64,000 bases of DNA from contig JAGCWQ010000221.1 of the NCBI GenBank assembly GCA_017961765.1, forward strand, positions 1-64,000, read 5' to 3'. Both the position numbers and the translations under genes were made by a program. The notes beneath the pieces are model-generated. The model ran no database searches and was not told where the DNA came from. It saw only the letters and a list, made by a program, of their open reading frames with translations. Shown piece after piece: positions 9,236 through 19,114 of the stretch; position 1 is the first letter of the stretch; every line of letters begins with the position of its first letter. Source of the DNA: Paludibacteraceae bacterium. Lineage in GTDB: Bacteria > Bacteroidota > Bacteroidia > Bacteroidales > Paludibacteraceae.

Positions 9236-10603
9236 TTACTTGATGATCTTTTCCAACTTGCTTATGTTGTTTTTGATCTCTTCGTCTGGCAACTCAAAAT
9301 TGGTCAAATCGCCGGCGATGTATTGGTCGTAAGCAGTCATGTCTATCAATCCGTGTCCGGACAAGTTGAATAGGATGACTTTCTCTTTGCCCTCTTCCTT
9401 CGCTTTCTTTGCCTCGCGGATAGCGGTGGCGATAGCGTGGGATGACTCTGGAGCAGGGATGATGCCCTCTGTTCTGGCGAACAACGTAGCTGCCTCGAAT
9501 GTCTCGATTTGAGGGATATCTACGCCCTTCATCATACCGTCCTTGATCAACTGGCTGACAATTGTGCCCGCTCCATGGTAGCGGAGACCGCCGGCATGGA
9601 TGTGCGCAGGAGCGAAGTTGTGGCCTAACGTGAACATTGGCAACATAGGAGTGTAGCCTGCCTCGTCACCGAAATCGTATTGGAACACACCACGGGTCAA
9701 CTTAGGGCAAGATGCAGGTTCTGCTGCGTAGAACAAGGTCTTCTTGCCGTCCAAGATGTTATGTCTCATGAATGGGAAGGAGATTCCACCGAAGTTGGAA
9801 CCACCACCGAAACATCCGATGATGATGTCTGGGTATTCGCCAGCCATCTCCATTTGCTTCTCAGCCTCCAAACCGATGATGGTCTGGTGGAGGGTTACGT
9901 GGTTCAAGACGCTTCCCAACACATATTTGCAGTTAGGTGTTCCCATCGCCAACTCGACAGCCTCTGAAATAGCCGTACCCAAGCTACCTTGGTAGTTAGG
10001 ATTCTCTGTCAAGATGTTCTTTCCGGCACGGGTACTCATACTTGGTGATGCAATTACTTGTGCACCAAATGTTTGCATGATGGAACGGCGGTAAGGCTTT
10101 TGGTGGTAGCTCACCTTTACCATAAATACAGCCAAATCCAATCCAAAGGCTTTTGCGGCATATGAAAGGGCAGCACCCCATTGTCCGGCACCTGTCTCTG
10201 TCGTGATGTTGGTCACGCCCTCTTTCTTACAGTAGTAAGCTTGAGCCAAGGCGGAGTTCAACTTGTGCGAGCCGACTGGGCTGACGCTCTCGTTCTTGAA
10301 ATAGATATGGGCTGGTGTGTCCAACGCTTTTTCCAAGCCGTAAGCTCTCACCAATGGAGTGGAGCGGTAGCTTTTGTACATATCCCTTACCTCTTCTGGA
10401 ATTTCGATCCAAGCGTCTGTTGTGTTCAACTCTTGTTCTGAGCACGCGCGATTGAAGAGACCGCACATCTCGTCGACCGTGATAGGTTGCTTCGTTTGAG
10501 GATTGAGCATAGGGAGTGGCTTGTTCTTCATGTCAGCCACGATGTTGTACCAAGCGGTTGGTATCTCTTTTTCCGTTAAGAAAAATCTTTTTTGTTTTTC
10601 CAT
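9236..10603 (-). CDS. trpB: Tryptophan synthase beta chain, TrpB2 type
   Basis: The 455-residue protein belongs to the longer TrpB2 subgroup of PLP-dependent tryptophan synthase beta chains, which join indole and serine. The PLP lysine is in GSHKLNSA near residue 116, followed by TETGAGQWG and the phosphate-binding CFGGGSNFGG loop. The C-terminal SGHGLIDM is also typical. TrpB2 proteins often stand outside the trp operon and need not pair with TrpA; here too the neighbour is metG and no trpA or other trp gene is present in the window. An indole-salvage role is the usual proposal for such stand-alone copies, which is inference here. It lies 76 bp downstream of metG on the same strand, with a weak hairpin in between, so it may be partly co-transcribed. 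Confidence 0.92.
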   Translation of the reverse strand: MEKQKRFFLTEKEIPTAWYNIVADMKNKPLPMLNPQTKQPITVDEMCGLFNRACSEQELNTTDAWIEIPEEVRDMYKSYRSTPLVRAYGLEKALDTPAHIYFKNESVSPVGSHKLNSALAQAYYCKKEGVTNITTETGAGQWGAALSYAAKAFGLDLAVFMVKVSYHQKPYRRSIMQTFGAQVIASPSMSTRAGKNILTENPNYQGSLGTAISEAVELAMGTPNCKYVLGSVLNHVTLHQTIIGLEAEKQMEMAGEYPDIIIGCFGGGSNFGGISFPFMRHNILDGKKTLFYAAEPASCPKLTRGVFQYDFGDEAGYTPMLPMFTLGHNFAPAHIHAGGLRYHGAGTIVSQLIKDGMMKGVDIPQIETFEAATLFARTEGIIPAPESSHAIATAIREAKKAKEEGKEKVILFNLSGHGLIDMTAYDQYIAGDLTNFELPDEEIKNNISKLEKIIK

Positions 10604-10647
10604 GAATATTATTTTTATCGTTGTTTGAATTTTTCTGGGGAAGGGAA

Positions 10648-10671
10648 AGGGCGGCTTCGAAAAACCGCCCT
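10648..10671 (-). terminator. Hairpin between metG and trpB
   Basis: AGGGCGG at 10648-10654 pairs with CCGCCCT at 10665-10671. The following minus-strand sequence (TTTCCCTTCC) is a poor T run, so this may be a weak terminator that lets some transcripts continue from metG into trpB. Confidence 0.5.
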
Positions 10672-10679
10672 ATAGGTTA

Positions 10680-12740
10680 TCAGCCGACCTCCGCACCGTT
10701 GGCGATGGTTCGTGATGGAGTGATGACGCTCAAGTTGCCGTCTGCGTTGACAGCCGAGAGGATCATACCTTGGCTCTCGATACCCATCATCTTGCGGACA
10801 GGGAAGTTGGCAACGAAGCAGATCTGCTTGCCGACCAATTCTTGTGGGTCCGGATAGGATTTGGCAATACCGGAAAGGATGGTGCGTCCACCCAAGCCGT
10901 CATCAATCTTGAACTGAAGCAACTTGTCGGATTTCTTCACCTTTTGGCATTCCAAGACGGTTCCAACACGGATATCCAATTTGCTGAAGTCGTCGATGGT
11001 GCTCTCACCGTGGATAGGTTCTGGTTGCCAGTTGGAGACTTCGTTCTCCTTTTTGATTCGCTCCAAACGTTGGATCTGTCCGTCGATGGCTTCGTCTTCG
11101 ATTTTCTCGAAGAGCAGTTCAGGCTTCTCCAATTGGTCGCCTGTCTTCAACAGATCGATGCGGCCGAGGTTGTTCCATTCAAATGAGGACATATTCAACA
11201 TCTGACGAAGTTTCTCTGAAGAGAAAGGAAGGAACGGTTCGAAGGCGATGGCCAAGTTGGCGGCAATTTGGAGGGCGATGTGCAGGATGGCTGCCGTGCG
11301 CTCCATGTCGGTCTTGGACAATTTCCAAGGCTCTGTTTCAGCCAAATATTTATTACCGATGCGGGCTAAGTTCATAGCCTCCTTTTGAGCATCGCGGAAT
11401 TTGAAGTTGTCCAACAATTGCTCCAAACGCTCTTTCACGTCGGCAAACTCTTGGAGGGTTGCCTTGTCGTAGTCGGTCATCTCGTTCAGTGCAGGTACGT
11501 GTCCGTCGAAATACTTCTGGGTCAGCACCAAGGCACGGTTTACGAAGTTTCCGTAGATGGCCACCAATTCGTTATTGTTGCGCGCTTGGAAATCCTTCCA
11601 AGTGAAGTCGTTGTCTTTCGTCTCTGGCGCATTGGCGGTCAAGACATAGCGGAGCGTATCCTGCTTGCCAGGGAAGTCCACCAGATATTCGTTCAACCAA
11701 ACGGCCCAGTTGCGGGACGTGGAGATCTTGTCTCCTTCCAAGTTCAGGAATTCGTTGCTTGGCACATTGTCGGGCAGGATGTAGCTGCCTTCTGCCTTCA
11801 ACATAGCAGGGAAGACGATGCAGTGGAAGACGATGTTGTCTTTGCCGATGAAGTGGATCAATCGGGTATCCTCCTCTTTCCACCATTTCTCCCATTTGCC
11901 GTATTTCTCAGGGTTGGCGTCGCAAAGTTCCTTGGTGTTGCTGATGTAGCCGATAGGCGCATCAAACCAGACGTAGAGCACTTTGCCTTCCGCACCCTCC
12001 ACCGGAACAGGGATACCCCATTCCAAGTCACGCGTCACGGCGCGAGGCAACAAGTCCATGTCCAACCAGCTTTTGCATTGGCCATATACGTTGGAACGCC
12101 ACTCCTTGTGGTCTTCCAAGATCCATTTCTTCAGCCAGTCTTGGTGTTTGTTCAATGGGAGGAACCAGTGCTTTGTCTCTTTCTTCACGGGTTTTGCTCC
12201 CGACAATTTGCTGACAGGGTTGATCAATTCTTCAGGAGAAAGGGTGCTACCGCATTTCTCGCATTGGTCTCCGTAGGCACCTTGTGCGTGGCATCGAGGG
12301 CATTCGCCTACGATGTAACGGTCTGCCAAGAACTGTTTAGCTTCCTCGTCGTAATATTGTTCGCAACTCTTTTCGATGAATTCACCTTTGTCGTAGAGGG
12401 TACGGAAAAAGTCGGATGCCAACTTGTGGTGGACATTGGAGGTCGTACGTGAATAAATGTCAAAGGAGATTCCGAATTCTTTGAATGAGTCCTTGATGAT
12501 TTTGTGGTAACGGTCTACGACGTCTTGTGGAGTGATACCCTCCTTTTTGGCACGGATAGTGACAGGGACGCCGTGCTCGTCTGATCCTCCGATAAAGATT
12601 ACATCCTCTCCCTTCAAACGTAGGTAACGGACGTAGATGTCCGCAGGCACATAAACGCCGGCCAAGTGACCGATGTGAACGGGGCCGTTTGCATAGGGAA
12701 GAGCAGATGTTACAGTTGTTCTCTTAAATTTTTTATCCAT
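10680..12740 (-). CDS. metG: Methionyl-tRNA synthetase
   Basis: The 686-residue enzyme charges tRNA-Met with methionine. The class I HIGH motif is seen as [10 protein letters not shown] near residue 20. The KMSKS loop appears as GDKISTSRN near residue 338. Two CxxC pairs (CPRCHAQG and CEKCGS, about residues 145-165) form the zinc knuckle of the MetG1 type. After the anticodon-binding domain (about 400-560) the C-terminus (about 580-686, [13 protein letters not shown] ... [11 protein letters not shown]) is an EMAP/Trbp111-like tRNA-binding domain used in dimerisation. Length and domain order are normal. A TATCTTTG box on the minus strand at 12830-12837 is a likely -7 element, giving a leader of about 85 bases. 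Confidence 0.97.
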   Translation of the reverse strand: MDKKFKRTTVTSALPYANGPVHIGHLAGVYVPADIYVRYLRLKGEDVIFIGGSDEHGVPVTIRAKKEGITPQDVVDRYHKIIKDSFKEFGISFDIYSRTTSNVHHKLASDFFRTLYDKGEFIEKSCEQYYDEEAKQFLADRYIVGECPRCHAQGAYGDQCEKCGSTLSPEELINPVSKLSGAKPVKKETKHWFLPLNKHQDWLKKWILEDHKEWRSNVYGQCKSWLDMDLLPRAVTRDLEWGIPVPVEGAEGKVLYVWFDAPIGYISNTKELCDANPEKYGKWEKWWKEEDTRLIHFIGKDNIVFHCIVFPAMLKAEGSYILPDNVPSNEFLNLEGDKISTSRNWAVWLNEYLVDFPGKQDTLRYVLTANAPETKDNDFTWKDFQARNNNELVAIYGNFVNRALVLTQKYFDGHVPALNEMTDYDKATLQEFADVKERLEQLLDNFKFRDAQKEAMNLARIGNKYLAETEPWKLSKTDMERTAAILHIALQIAANLAIAFEPFLPFSSEKLRQMLNMSSFEWNNLGRIDLLKTGDQLEKPELLFEKIEDEAIDGQIQRLERIKKENEVSNWQPEPIHGESTIDDFSKLDIRVGTVLECQKVKKSDKLLQFKIDDGLGGRTILSGIAKSYPDPQELVGKQICFVANFPVRKMMGIESQGMILSAVNADGNLSVITPSRTIANGAEVG

Positions 12741-13098
12741 ATCCTGTTTTTGTTCTTGATTCTCCCTTTATAGAGATGACTTAAATGATAATACAGAAGA
12801 GAATGGCCAGTAAAATAGCCAAATTCGTACAAAGATACGCTATTTTGCAAAAAATCCCTTGCTTTTTTATTGAATGTTGAGGCTGTATGTGTTCGAAATA
12901 CAAAAACAAGGGACTTTTCGTGTCAAATTCGTTGTTTGATTGGCTCTGCGCTAGTTTGTCTCTCTTTTGTGATGCTGATTTTAGCAAGGCGGAACAAAGG
13001 TATTTTTTTCATATCCTATTTTCTGTGCTGCCTGCCTTCTCGAATTTTATTTATATATTTGAAGTCGCTTTAAAATGAGTTTTCTTATAGATAACAAT
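12741..13098. other. Divergent intergenic region between metG and the WG-repeat gene
   Basis: No gene is supported. The minus-strand box TATCTTTG (12830-12837) fits a -7 element for metG. On the plus strand TATATTTG at 13054-13061 fits a -7 element for the WG-repeat gene, about 37 bases before its ATG. Neither has a convincing TTTG at the right distance. No riboswitch or T-box was recognised. Confidence 0.5.
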
Positions 13099-14160
13099 AT
13101 GAAATTTAAATGGTTAGTCTTCGTTTTGTTGGGGGCGTTGATTAGTTTGTTGGGTTGTCAGTCGGCGGAGACGGACAAAACGCTCATTCGTGTCATTTCT
13201 AAAGAGGGAGTAGGCTATATCGATGAAATGGGCAATTGGGTAGTCAAACCTCAGTTTGTTGAGGCGGATTTCTTTTCAGAAGGCTTGGCACGGGTTAAAT
13301 CCATGAACGGGAAATGGGGTTTTATCGACAAGAGCGGAAAGATGGTTGTCCAACCGCAATATGAAGGTGCGGTTAATTTCTCGGAAGGCTTGGCGGCTGT
13401 TGCTATAGACGGCAAGTTGTGTTTCATAGATAAGACGGGTAAGGTGGTGATTAAAACGCAAGATGTCCTATGGGGAAATAAATTCTCGGAAGGACTCTGT
13501 GCTGTCGATCGGGATGGCAAATGGGCGTTCATTGATAGGACGGGCAAGACGGTCATCCCACCGAAGTTCTGGGATCGTTTTTACACTGTTGCGTCAGAAG
13601 GTTTGATAGGTGCTGCTACGGTAGTGAGTGATCAAACTGTAAGACTCGGCTATTTTGACAAAGCAGGAAATTTGGTTTTTGAACCGAATTTTAATAGTCG
13701 TAAACGCTTTGATGGTTTGGTCCCTTTTTCGGAAGGGCTAGCCCCATTTTTTAATAACGATAAATTGGTGTTCTTGAACAAGAAAGGTGAGGAAACGATT
13801 AAGACCCAATTTGACGGAGGGTATAGTTTTTCGGAAGGTTTGGCTCCCGTCAACTTGAATGACAAATGGGGTTTCATCGATAAGAGTGGCAAGACGGTTA
13901 TCCAACTACAGTTTGATTATGCAGGCGGTTTTTCGAATGGCTTGGCAAAAGTTCAGAAGGACGGAAAGTTTGGAGTCATTAATAAGAGTGGAGAAATGCT
14001 GGTTCAACCGAAATTTGATAAAGTCCTTATTTACCAGGGAGTTATTGTGGTAGAGACGGATAAAAAATGCGGAATTGTTGACAAGACCGGGAAATACCTT
14101 GTCTCCCCACAATCCGATTGGTACATGGATGAGATGGATTGGCATCGTTGGGTTAAGTAA
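13099..14160 (+). CDS. WG-repeat lipoprotein
   Basis: The protein of about 353 residues begins MKFKWLVFVLLGALISLLGC, a lipoprotein signal peptide with lipobox LLGC. This decides the start at 13099 over an in-frame ATG eight codons upstream. The rest is about ten WG (KWG) beta-repeats built on the pattern FSEGLAxVxxxxKWGFIDKSGKxVIxPQFDxA. WG-repeat proteins are common in Bacteroidota and their roles are mostly unknown. The lipoprotein is probably in the outer membrane or periplasm. The 3' end overlaps the convergent ATPase pseudogene by 8 bases. Confidence 0.88.
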   Translation: MKFKWLVFVLLGALISLLGCQSAETDKTLIRVISKEGVGYIDEMGNWVVKPQFVEADFFSEGLARVKSMNGKWGFIDKSGKMVVQPQYEGAVNFSEGLAAVAIDGKLCFIDKTGKVVIKTQDVLWGNKFSEGLCAVDRDGKWAFIDRTGKTVIPPKFWDRFYTVASEGLIGAATVVSDQTVRLGYFDKAGNLVFEPNFNSRKRFDGLVPFSEGLAPFFNNDKLVFLNKKGEETIKTQFDGGYSFSEGLAPVNLNDKWGFIDKSGKTVIQLQFDYAGGFSNGLAKVQKDGKFGVINKSGEMLVQPKFDKVLIYQGVIVVETDKKCGIVDKTGKYLVSPQSDWYMDEMDWHRWVK

Positions 14161-15451
14161 GGGGAAGGTCTCTTCCTGCTGCGTACAATGGGTAGTTGGT
14201 GAGCCAAGACTGTTCCCTGTAGGGTGACATCGAAAAGCGGATGCCGTGCAGTTCGGGATTTTTTTCGATGAAATATTTTAGGCTTTTCGCCTGAAGGTTC
14301 TCTTTTGCTTTGACCTCTATGGGAAAAATATGCTTGCCTCGTTGCACCAAAAAGTCAATCTCGCCTTGTGAATTATCCGCAGACCAATAGAAGATACGGT
14401 TGTCTGGGTTCAATTGGAGTTGTTGCTATACATATTGTTCTGTCAGAGCTCCTTTGTAATCGGTGAAGATGGCATTGCCATCAAGCAAAACCGAGGGTTG
14501 CACATCGCTCATGGCACTCAGTAGTCCGATGTCGAGCATAAAGAGTTTGAATGCAGAAAAATCTTCGTAGGCAGATAGGGGGAGTTGTCCTTTTTTTGTT
14601 CGGTTCACCTGGTAAACCAATCCTGCGTCCTTCAGCCATTCAATGGCCAATTCAAAGTTTTTTGCTCTTGCTCCTTCTTTTAAAAGTCCGTAGATGAACT
14701 TTTTGTTCTCTTTGGACAACTGTCCACTGATGTTGTGCCAAACCATTCGAAGTCGGGGTACTTCGGCGGCTGGTGCATGTTTTGAAAAATCACGTTCATA
14801 GGCATCCAAGATATTACGTTGTATCCTTCTGACTTCCTGCATATCAGCATCTTTTACAAAAGAGTTGACGACTTCTGGCATTCCACCCACAATGTAGTAT
14901 TGTCGTAGCATCATTTGCAAATTGGATTCAAACGGTGATAGGAGATTCCAATCTCCACGACGAATCACCTCCACAAATTGCCCTTTGCCGATGGCTTCCA
15001 AGAATTCGAAGAACGAAAGAGGGTAGAGACTCATGAATTCGACTTTCCCAACGGGGAAACTCTCTCCTTGGTGGGATGCTATGCCCAATAGCGAGCCTGC
15101 CGCAATAATTGGTATTTCGGGTGCATTTTCATGGAAATATTTCAAGGAGGTCACCCCTCGTTTTGCCTCTTGTATCTCGTCAAAGATAAGCAATGTATTG
15201 CTATCGGGTTGTATGCCGGTGACGAGTTGTATTTCGAGCAGAATCCGTTGGATGTCGAAATCTTTCTCAAAAGTGTGGGCAAGGAGGGTCTCGTTTTCAA
15301 AATTGATGTAGATACTCTTCTCGAACGCCTCTTCTGCGAACTTTCGCATCAACCACGTTTTGCCTACTTGTCTTGCTCCTTGTATAATCAACGGCTTACG
15401 TCCTTCCCTGTTTTTCCAGGTATAAAGTTCTTGTATTGCGTATCTCTCCAT
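14153..15451 (-). pseudogene. AAA ATPase with DUF4143, interrupted by an in-frame TAG
   Basis: The frame from 15451 encodes 341 residues with Walker A (GARQVGKTW, near residue 26) and Walker B (TLLIFDEIQ), then the DUF4143 part. It stops at a TAG at 14426-14428. The same frame continues without shift to 14153 and supplies the missing C-terminus, including the nuclease-like signature GEIDFLV...IFPIEVKA. The stop falls in LTEQYV*QQLQL, where family members usually have an aromatic or aliphatic residue, so one base change (for example TAT or TAC to TAG) explains the break. DUF4143 ATPases are frequent in Bacteroidota and archaea, and a link to toxin-antitoxin or defence roles has been suggested. 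A truncated 341-residue product could still be made. Sequencing error cannot be excluded. Confidence 0.82.
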
Positions 15452-15471
15452 ATATCAGAATTTTACTTATA

Positions 15472-15503
15472 CAAAGATAATCTATTTTCGAGCAAACAAC
15501 AAA
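15472..15503 (-). promoter_or_regulatory. Promoter of the DUF4143 ATPase, overlapping a tandem repeat
   Basis: On the minus strand TTTG (15500-15503), a 20-base spacer and TATCTTTG (15472-15479) match the Bacteroidota promoter. The TTTG lies in the first unit of the 33-bp repeat array. The start site would be about 14 bases before the ATG at 15451. Confidence 0.6.
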
Positions 15504-15592
15504 AAGTCCGACTAAAAAGTGTATCAAAACAACAAAAAGTCCGACTAAAAAGTGTATCAAAACAACAAAAAGTCCGACTAAAAAATGTAACA
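15494..15592. repeat. Three tandem copies of a 33-bp repeat
   Basis: AACAACAAAAAGTCCGACTA followed by AAAAGTGTATCAA is repeated with an exact 33-base period; the GTCCG core starts at 15506, 15539 and 15572. The third copy drifts at its end (AAAAAATGTAAC). There are no unique spacers, so it is not a CRISPR array. Confidence 0.92.
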
Positions 15593-16023
15593 GGACGGGT
15601 TGAGGCTCTTCGAACGGGAGGAATGTTACACTTCTTCTCGGGTAGGCGGACTTGGAATATGGCCATTTTGTCGTGAGATTTTGCGAAAAGGCAGTTTAGG
15701 GGTCAAAAACATTTTGCGAAAAGTGTAAGTTGGCTTGGAAGGTGTTGCTGTTTAGTGATTTGTGGTTTCTGTATGCGGTGGTGGTATTTTCGTATATTTG
15801 TGACGTTAACTATATAGCATTGGATGTAGAATATTGAATTTTAAACAGATTTTAAGCATAAACATTATAATCAATCTCAAAGAATAACGATTTTTTTAAT
15901 ACTTTTGTCAGTAAATGATTAGGGTGGGGTTTTTACCCGTTTGTATTAATACTTGTAAGTACATGTGGAGCCGTGGTCAATTTTGAGATTTTCACCATGG
16001 TATTCACCTAAAATTTTAATGAG
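15593..16023. other. Intergenic region upstream of dapB
   Basis: No gene is supported. Two copies of ATTTTGCGAAAAG lie at about 15672 and 15711. TATATTTG at 15793-15800 is a possible -7 element for the dapB cluster, but the -33 part is poor; it would give a leader of about 215 bases. GGGTGGGGTTTTTACCC near 15920 can form a small hairpin. No known lysine riboswitch structure was recognised. Confidence 0.45.
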
Positions 16024-16770
16024 ATGAAGATTGCATTGATAGGATACGGAAAGATGGGTAAAACCATCGAACAGATAGCGAAATCACGTGGGCATGAGAT
16101 TGTGTCGATAATCGATATAGACAATAGGGAGGACTTTGATTCTGCTGCTTTTAAGAGCGCAGACGTGGCGATTGAATTCTCGCGTCCTGATTCTGCTCTT
16201 GACAACGTGAAAAATTGCTTCAAGGCTGGCGTGCCAGTCGTTTCCGGAACGACGGGCTGGGCTCCTTCCGACTTGAAGGCGGAGATTGACAAGAACGGCT
16301 ATACGTTGTTTTGGTCGTCCAATTTCAGTATTGGAGTGAACATTTTCATGGCCGTTAACAAATATTTAGCCAAAATCATGAACGGATTTGGCAATTACGA
16401 CGTTTCTATGAGTGAGGTTCACCATGTCCACAAGTTGGATTGGCCAAGCGGAACGGCTATTACGTTGGCTGATGACATCATCGACCGGATTGACCGGAAG
16501 ACGAAATGGGTGAAGGGTACGCTTACCAGTCCTGATGGTACGGTTTCGGGTTCTACGGATTGTGCGGCAGACGAGATGTCGGTCAGCTCTATCCGTGAGG
16601 GCGAGGTTCCGGGCATCCATACGATCCGTTACGAGAGCGATGTGGATGTTATCACGATCGACCATAATGCCAAGAGCCGTGCCGGATTTGCCTTGGGTGC
16701 AGTCGTGGCTGCCGAGTTTACGGTCGGAAAGAAGGGTCTGTTGGGCATGGATGACATGTTGAAATTCTAA
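16024..16770 (+). CDS. dapB: 4-hydroxy-tetrahydrodipicolinate reductase
   Basis: The 248-residue enzyme reduces the DapA product with NAD(P)H in lysine and diaminopimelate synthesis. The nucleotide-binding GYGKMGK is at residues 7-13. The catalytic and substrate-binding [13 protein letters not shown] (about residues 138-150) contains the conserved histidine pair, the lysine and the SGTA loop. The protein is slightly shorter than the E. coli enzyme, as usual in Bacteroidota. The gene leads a co-directional run with lepB 19 bp downstream, then a DUF3108 gene and a response regulator. This order suggests an operon concerned with cell envelope formation. Confidence 0.97.
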   Translation: MKIALIGYGKMGKTIEQIAKSRGHEIVSIIDIDNREDFDSAAFKSADVAIEFSRPDSALDNVKNCFKAGVPVVSGTTGWAPSDLKAEIDKNGYTLFWSSNFSIGVNIFMAVNKYLAKIMNGFGNYDVSMSEVHHVHKLDWPSGTAITLADDIIDRIDRKTKWVKGTLTSPDGTVSGSTDCAADEMSVSSIREGEVPGIHTIRYESDVDVITIDHNAKSRAGFALGAVVAAEFTVGKKGLLGMDDMLKF

Positions 16771-16789
16771 TTGTCAGAAAGGAGAAGCC

Positions 16790-18223
16790 ATGGAAATGAA
16801 TAAGGTGGATTTCTTGAGTCGCTTGAAGGGGGCATCATTGAAGCAGTGGTTGAAATTTATCTCGACTGCGCTGGGCTGCGTGTTTTTCTCGATATGGGCG
16901 GATGCCTATTGGGTGTTGCTCTTGATTCCTCTGTTTTTGGAAATATACATCACTAAGTTTGTGAACTGGGGCAAATGGAAGGAAGTGGAAAATCCTTTTT
17001 TGCGTTGGTTGGCAGAGTGGACGGACTCCATCATTTTTGCGTTGGCCGCCGTCTATGTGATCAACATCTATTTTTTCCAGAACTACAAGATTCCGACTTC
17101 CTCTTTGGAAAAGTCCTTGCTGGTGGGCGACATGTTGTTTGTCAGCAAGTTGAGCTACGGCCCTCGTTCTCCGATTACGCCGATAGCATTCCCGTTGGCT
17201 CATAATTCGATAGGGGATATGAAATCCTATCTTGACCATCCCGAGTGCGAGTATAAGCGTCTGAAGGGATTCGGCCAAGTGGAGCATGATGATATCGTGG
17301 TTTTCAACTTCCCAGTTGGGGACACGGTGGCATTGAAGATGCAAAACCCAGACTACTATAAGTTGGTATATCTTTATGGTCGTGACTTTGTGTGGTCGCA
17401 TCCCGAAAGATTCGGCGAGATTGTCTATCGTCCGATTGACCGTAGGGAGAACTATGTGAAGCGTGCGGTGGCATTGCCTGGCGATTCGCTCCAGATAGTG
17501 AAGGGGGATGTCTATGTGAATGGAAAAAAGCAGAAGGAGATTCCTGGCTTGCAGTATAACTACTTTGTCGAGATGAAGTCGAAGATAGAGGAGCGTGCTT
17601 TTGAATCGTTGGGCATCAGTTTGGACGACAGGATGTTATTCAATCCAGGAAGGGAGGCTTATCAAGCTTTGGCCGATATGGGTTATGAGATGGATGAGGA
17701 TGCGAAGATGAACTACATCTATCGTCTTCCGCTCACGAAGGAGGCCTATACGCGTATCTCCAAGTTCAAGGGCTTGGCTTCTATTAAGAGGGAGCCGGAT
17801 GGCTGGATGGGGGAGGATAAGACCTTCCCGTTGAACATGAATACGGGTTGGACGAGGGATGACTACGGTCCTATTTGGATCCCGAAGAAGGGGGCAACCG
17901 TCCAGTTGACGCTTGACAATCTTCCGTTGTATGAGATGATCATCCGTAACTTTGAACACAACCAGTTGGAGGTGAAGGGAGGAAAGATTCTCATCAATGG
18001 CAATGCTGCTGATTCCTATACGTTTAAATACGATTACTATTGGATGATGGGAGACAACCGCCATAATTCTGCCGATTCCCGCTATTGGGGATTCGTGCCG
18101 GAAGACCATATCGTGGGCAAGCCGATTTTCATTTGGTTGTCGTTTGACAAGGATAAGCCGATCTTTTTCGATTTGTTGTCAGAAGTCCGCTGGAATCGTG
18201 TTTTCAAGATGGTTCACGAGTAA
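16790..18223 (+). CDS. lepB: Signal peptidase I
   Basis: This 477-residue membrane protease removes signal peptides from exported proteins. Hydrophobic segments near residues 22-55 and 75-95 anchor it. The serine box is [12 protein letters not shown] near residue 103. The lysine box is [12 protein letters not shown] with the catalytic lysine near 224. The conserved [16 protein letters not shown] box is near 420. About 195 residues separate the lysine and MGDNR boxes, far more than in short signal peptidases; related Bacteroidota LepB proteins also carry a large insert. A good Shine-Dalgarno-like AAAGGAG stands 5 bases before the ATG. It is translated close behind dapB and is followed by a DUF3108 gene. 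Confidence 0.95.
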   Translation: MEMNKVDFLSRLKGASLKQWLKFISTALGCVFFSIWADAYWVLLLIPLFLEIYITKFVNWGKWKEVENPFLRWLAEWTDSIIFALAAVYVINIYFFQNYKIPTSSLEKSLLVGDMLFVSKLSYGPRSPITPIAFPLAHNSIGDMKSYLDHPECEYKRLKGFGQVEHDDIVVFNFPVGDTVALKMQNPDYYKLVYLYGRDFVWSHPERFGEIVYRPIDRRENYVKRAVALPGDSLQIVKGDVYVNGKKQKEIPGLQYNYFVEMKSKIEERAFESLGISLDDRMLFNPGREAYQALADMGYEMDEDAKMNYIYRLPLTKEAYTRISKFKGLASIKREPDGWMGEDKTFPLNMNTGWTRDDYGPIWIPKKGATVQLTLDNLPLYEMIIRNFEHNQLEVKGGKILINGNAADSYTFKYDYYWMMGDNRHNSADSRYWGFVPEDHIVGKPIFIWLSFDKDKPIFFDLLSEVRWNRVFKMVHE

Positions 18224-18235
18224 AATTTGTGGCTT

Positions 18236-19057
18236 ATGAAAAAAGGATTGTTTTCTGTATTTGCTTTTTTGCTCCTATTGCTGGCGCAGGGGGCGAATGC
18301 ACAAGTTCGATATAGCCAGGAGAACGCTTTCCAAGCGGGCGAGGCGGCAGTCTATAACATATACTTCAATTGGGGATTTATTTGGATTCATGCCGGTGAT
18401 GTCTGCTTCAATGTGAAGGAGAGTTTGAGGAATGGCGAAAAGTGTTACGACCTTTTCGTGACAGGAAAGACCCGCAGTTCGTTCGACAAGATGTACACGA
18501 TCCGTGATACGTTCATGTCTCGTATGGATGCCTCTTCCGCTCGTCCCTTCTACTATAAGGAGGTGAAGCACGAAGACTCCTACTATTGCAATAAGCAGTA
18601 TAACTATGTGCATGGGGCGGATAGTGCCCATGTCTATATGGATTTTGTCCGCAACACCCGGCATTGGAAGGATACGGCGGTCGTTGGCAATAATGTCAAC
18701 GATTTGGTCTCCACTTGCTACAAGTTCCGTAATTTGGATATGCAGACGGTCTCCGTCAACACGGTGGTTGGCTTCAACATGATGTTCGATAGTGAGGTCT
18801 ATAAGCTCGGTCTGAAATATTGTGGAAAGGAGACCATCAAGTTGAAATCGGGCAAGAAGTACAAGGCATTGAAGTTTGTGCCTAAGTTGATTACGGGTGA
18901 TTTGTTTAAGAATGAGGATGATATGACGATTTATGTTTCCGATGATGACAACCATGTACCTTTGCTGGTGACTGCCAAAATCAAGGTGGGGTCAATCAAG
19001 GCGATGTTGAGCAATGTAAAGAACACGAAGACTCCAATGTCTTCGGAGCTTGAGTGA
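18236..19057 (+). CDS. DUF3108-domain exported protein
   Basis: The protein of about 273 residues starts with a cleavable signal peptide (MKKGLFSVFAFLLLLLAQGANA). The ATG at 18236 is chosen because an upstream TTG would only add three residues before this peptide. The mature part from FQAGEAAVYNIYFNWGFIWI matches the DUF3108 pattern of periplasmic beta-rich proteins. The biochemical role of DUF3108 is unknown to me. In Bacteroidota it often stands beside lepB and dapB, as here, where it starts 12 bases after lepB. An envelope role is likely from the signal peptide and neighbours only. Confidence 0.87.
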   Translation: MKKGLFSVFAFLLLLLAQGANAQVRYSQENAFQAGEAAVYNIYFNWGFIWIHAGDVCFNVKESLRNGEKCYDLFVTGKTRSSFDKMYTIRDTFMSRMDASSARPFYYKEVKHEDSYYCNKQYNYVHGADSAHVYMDFVRNTRHWKDTAVVGNNVNDLVSTCYKFRNLDMQTVSVNTVVGFNMMFDSEVYKLGLKYCGKETIKLKSGKKYKALKFVPKLITGDLFKNEDDMTIYVSDDDNHVPLLVTAKIKVGSIKAMLSNVKNTKTPMSSELE

Positions 19058-19114
19058 CGGCAAGAAGCGAGTCGGTCGGAGTACATCTATTGTTTTCATA
19101 AATAAGAATTAGGA

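Noticed and set aside
11385..12452. 355-residue plus-strand frame
   Set aside because: It lies wholly opposite metG, whose motifs are clear; it has no recognisable domain.
12741..13098. SAM riboswitch or T-box in front of metG
   Set aside because: No conserved core or fitting secondary structure was recognised.
15494..15592. 33-bp repeats as a CRISPR array
   Set aside because: The units are joined directly with no unique spacers, and no cas genes are near.
15463..15666. Minus-strand frame made of SRTFCCFDTLF repeats
   Set aside because: It is only the translation of the 33-bp DNA repeat, which carries the ATPase promoter.
15593..16023. Lysine riboswitch upstream of dapB
   Set aside because: The long leader lacks a recognisable lysine-riboswitch core; only small hairpins are seen.
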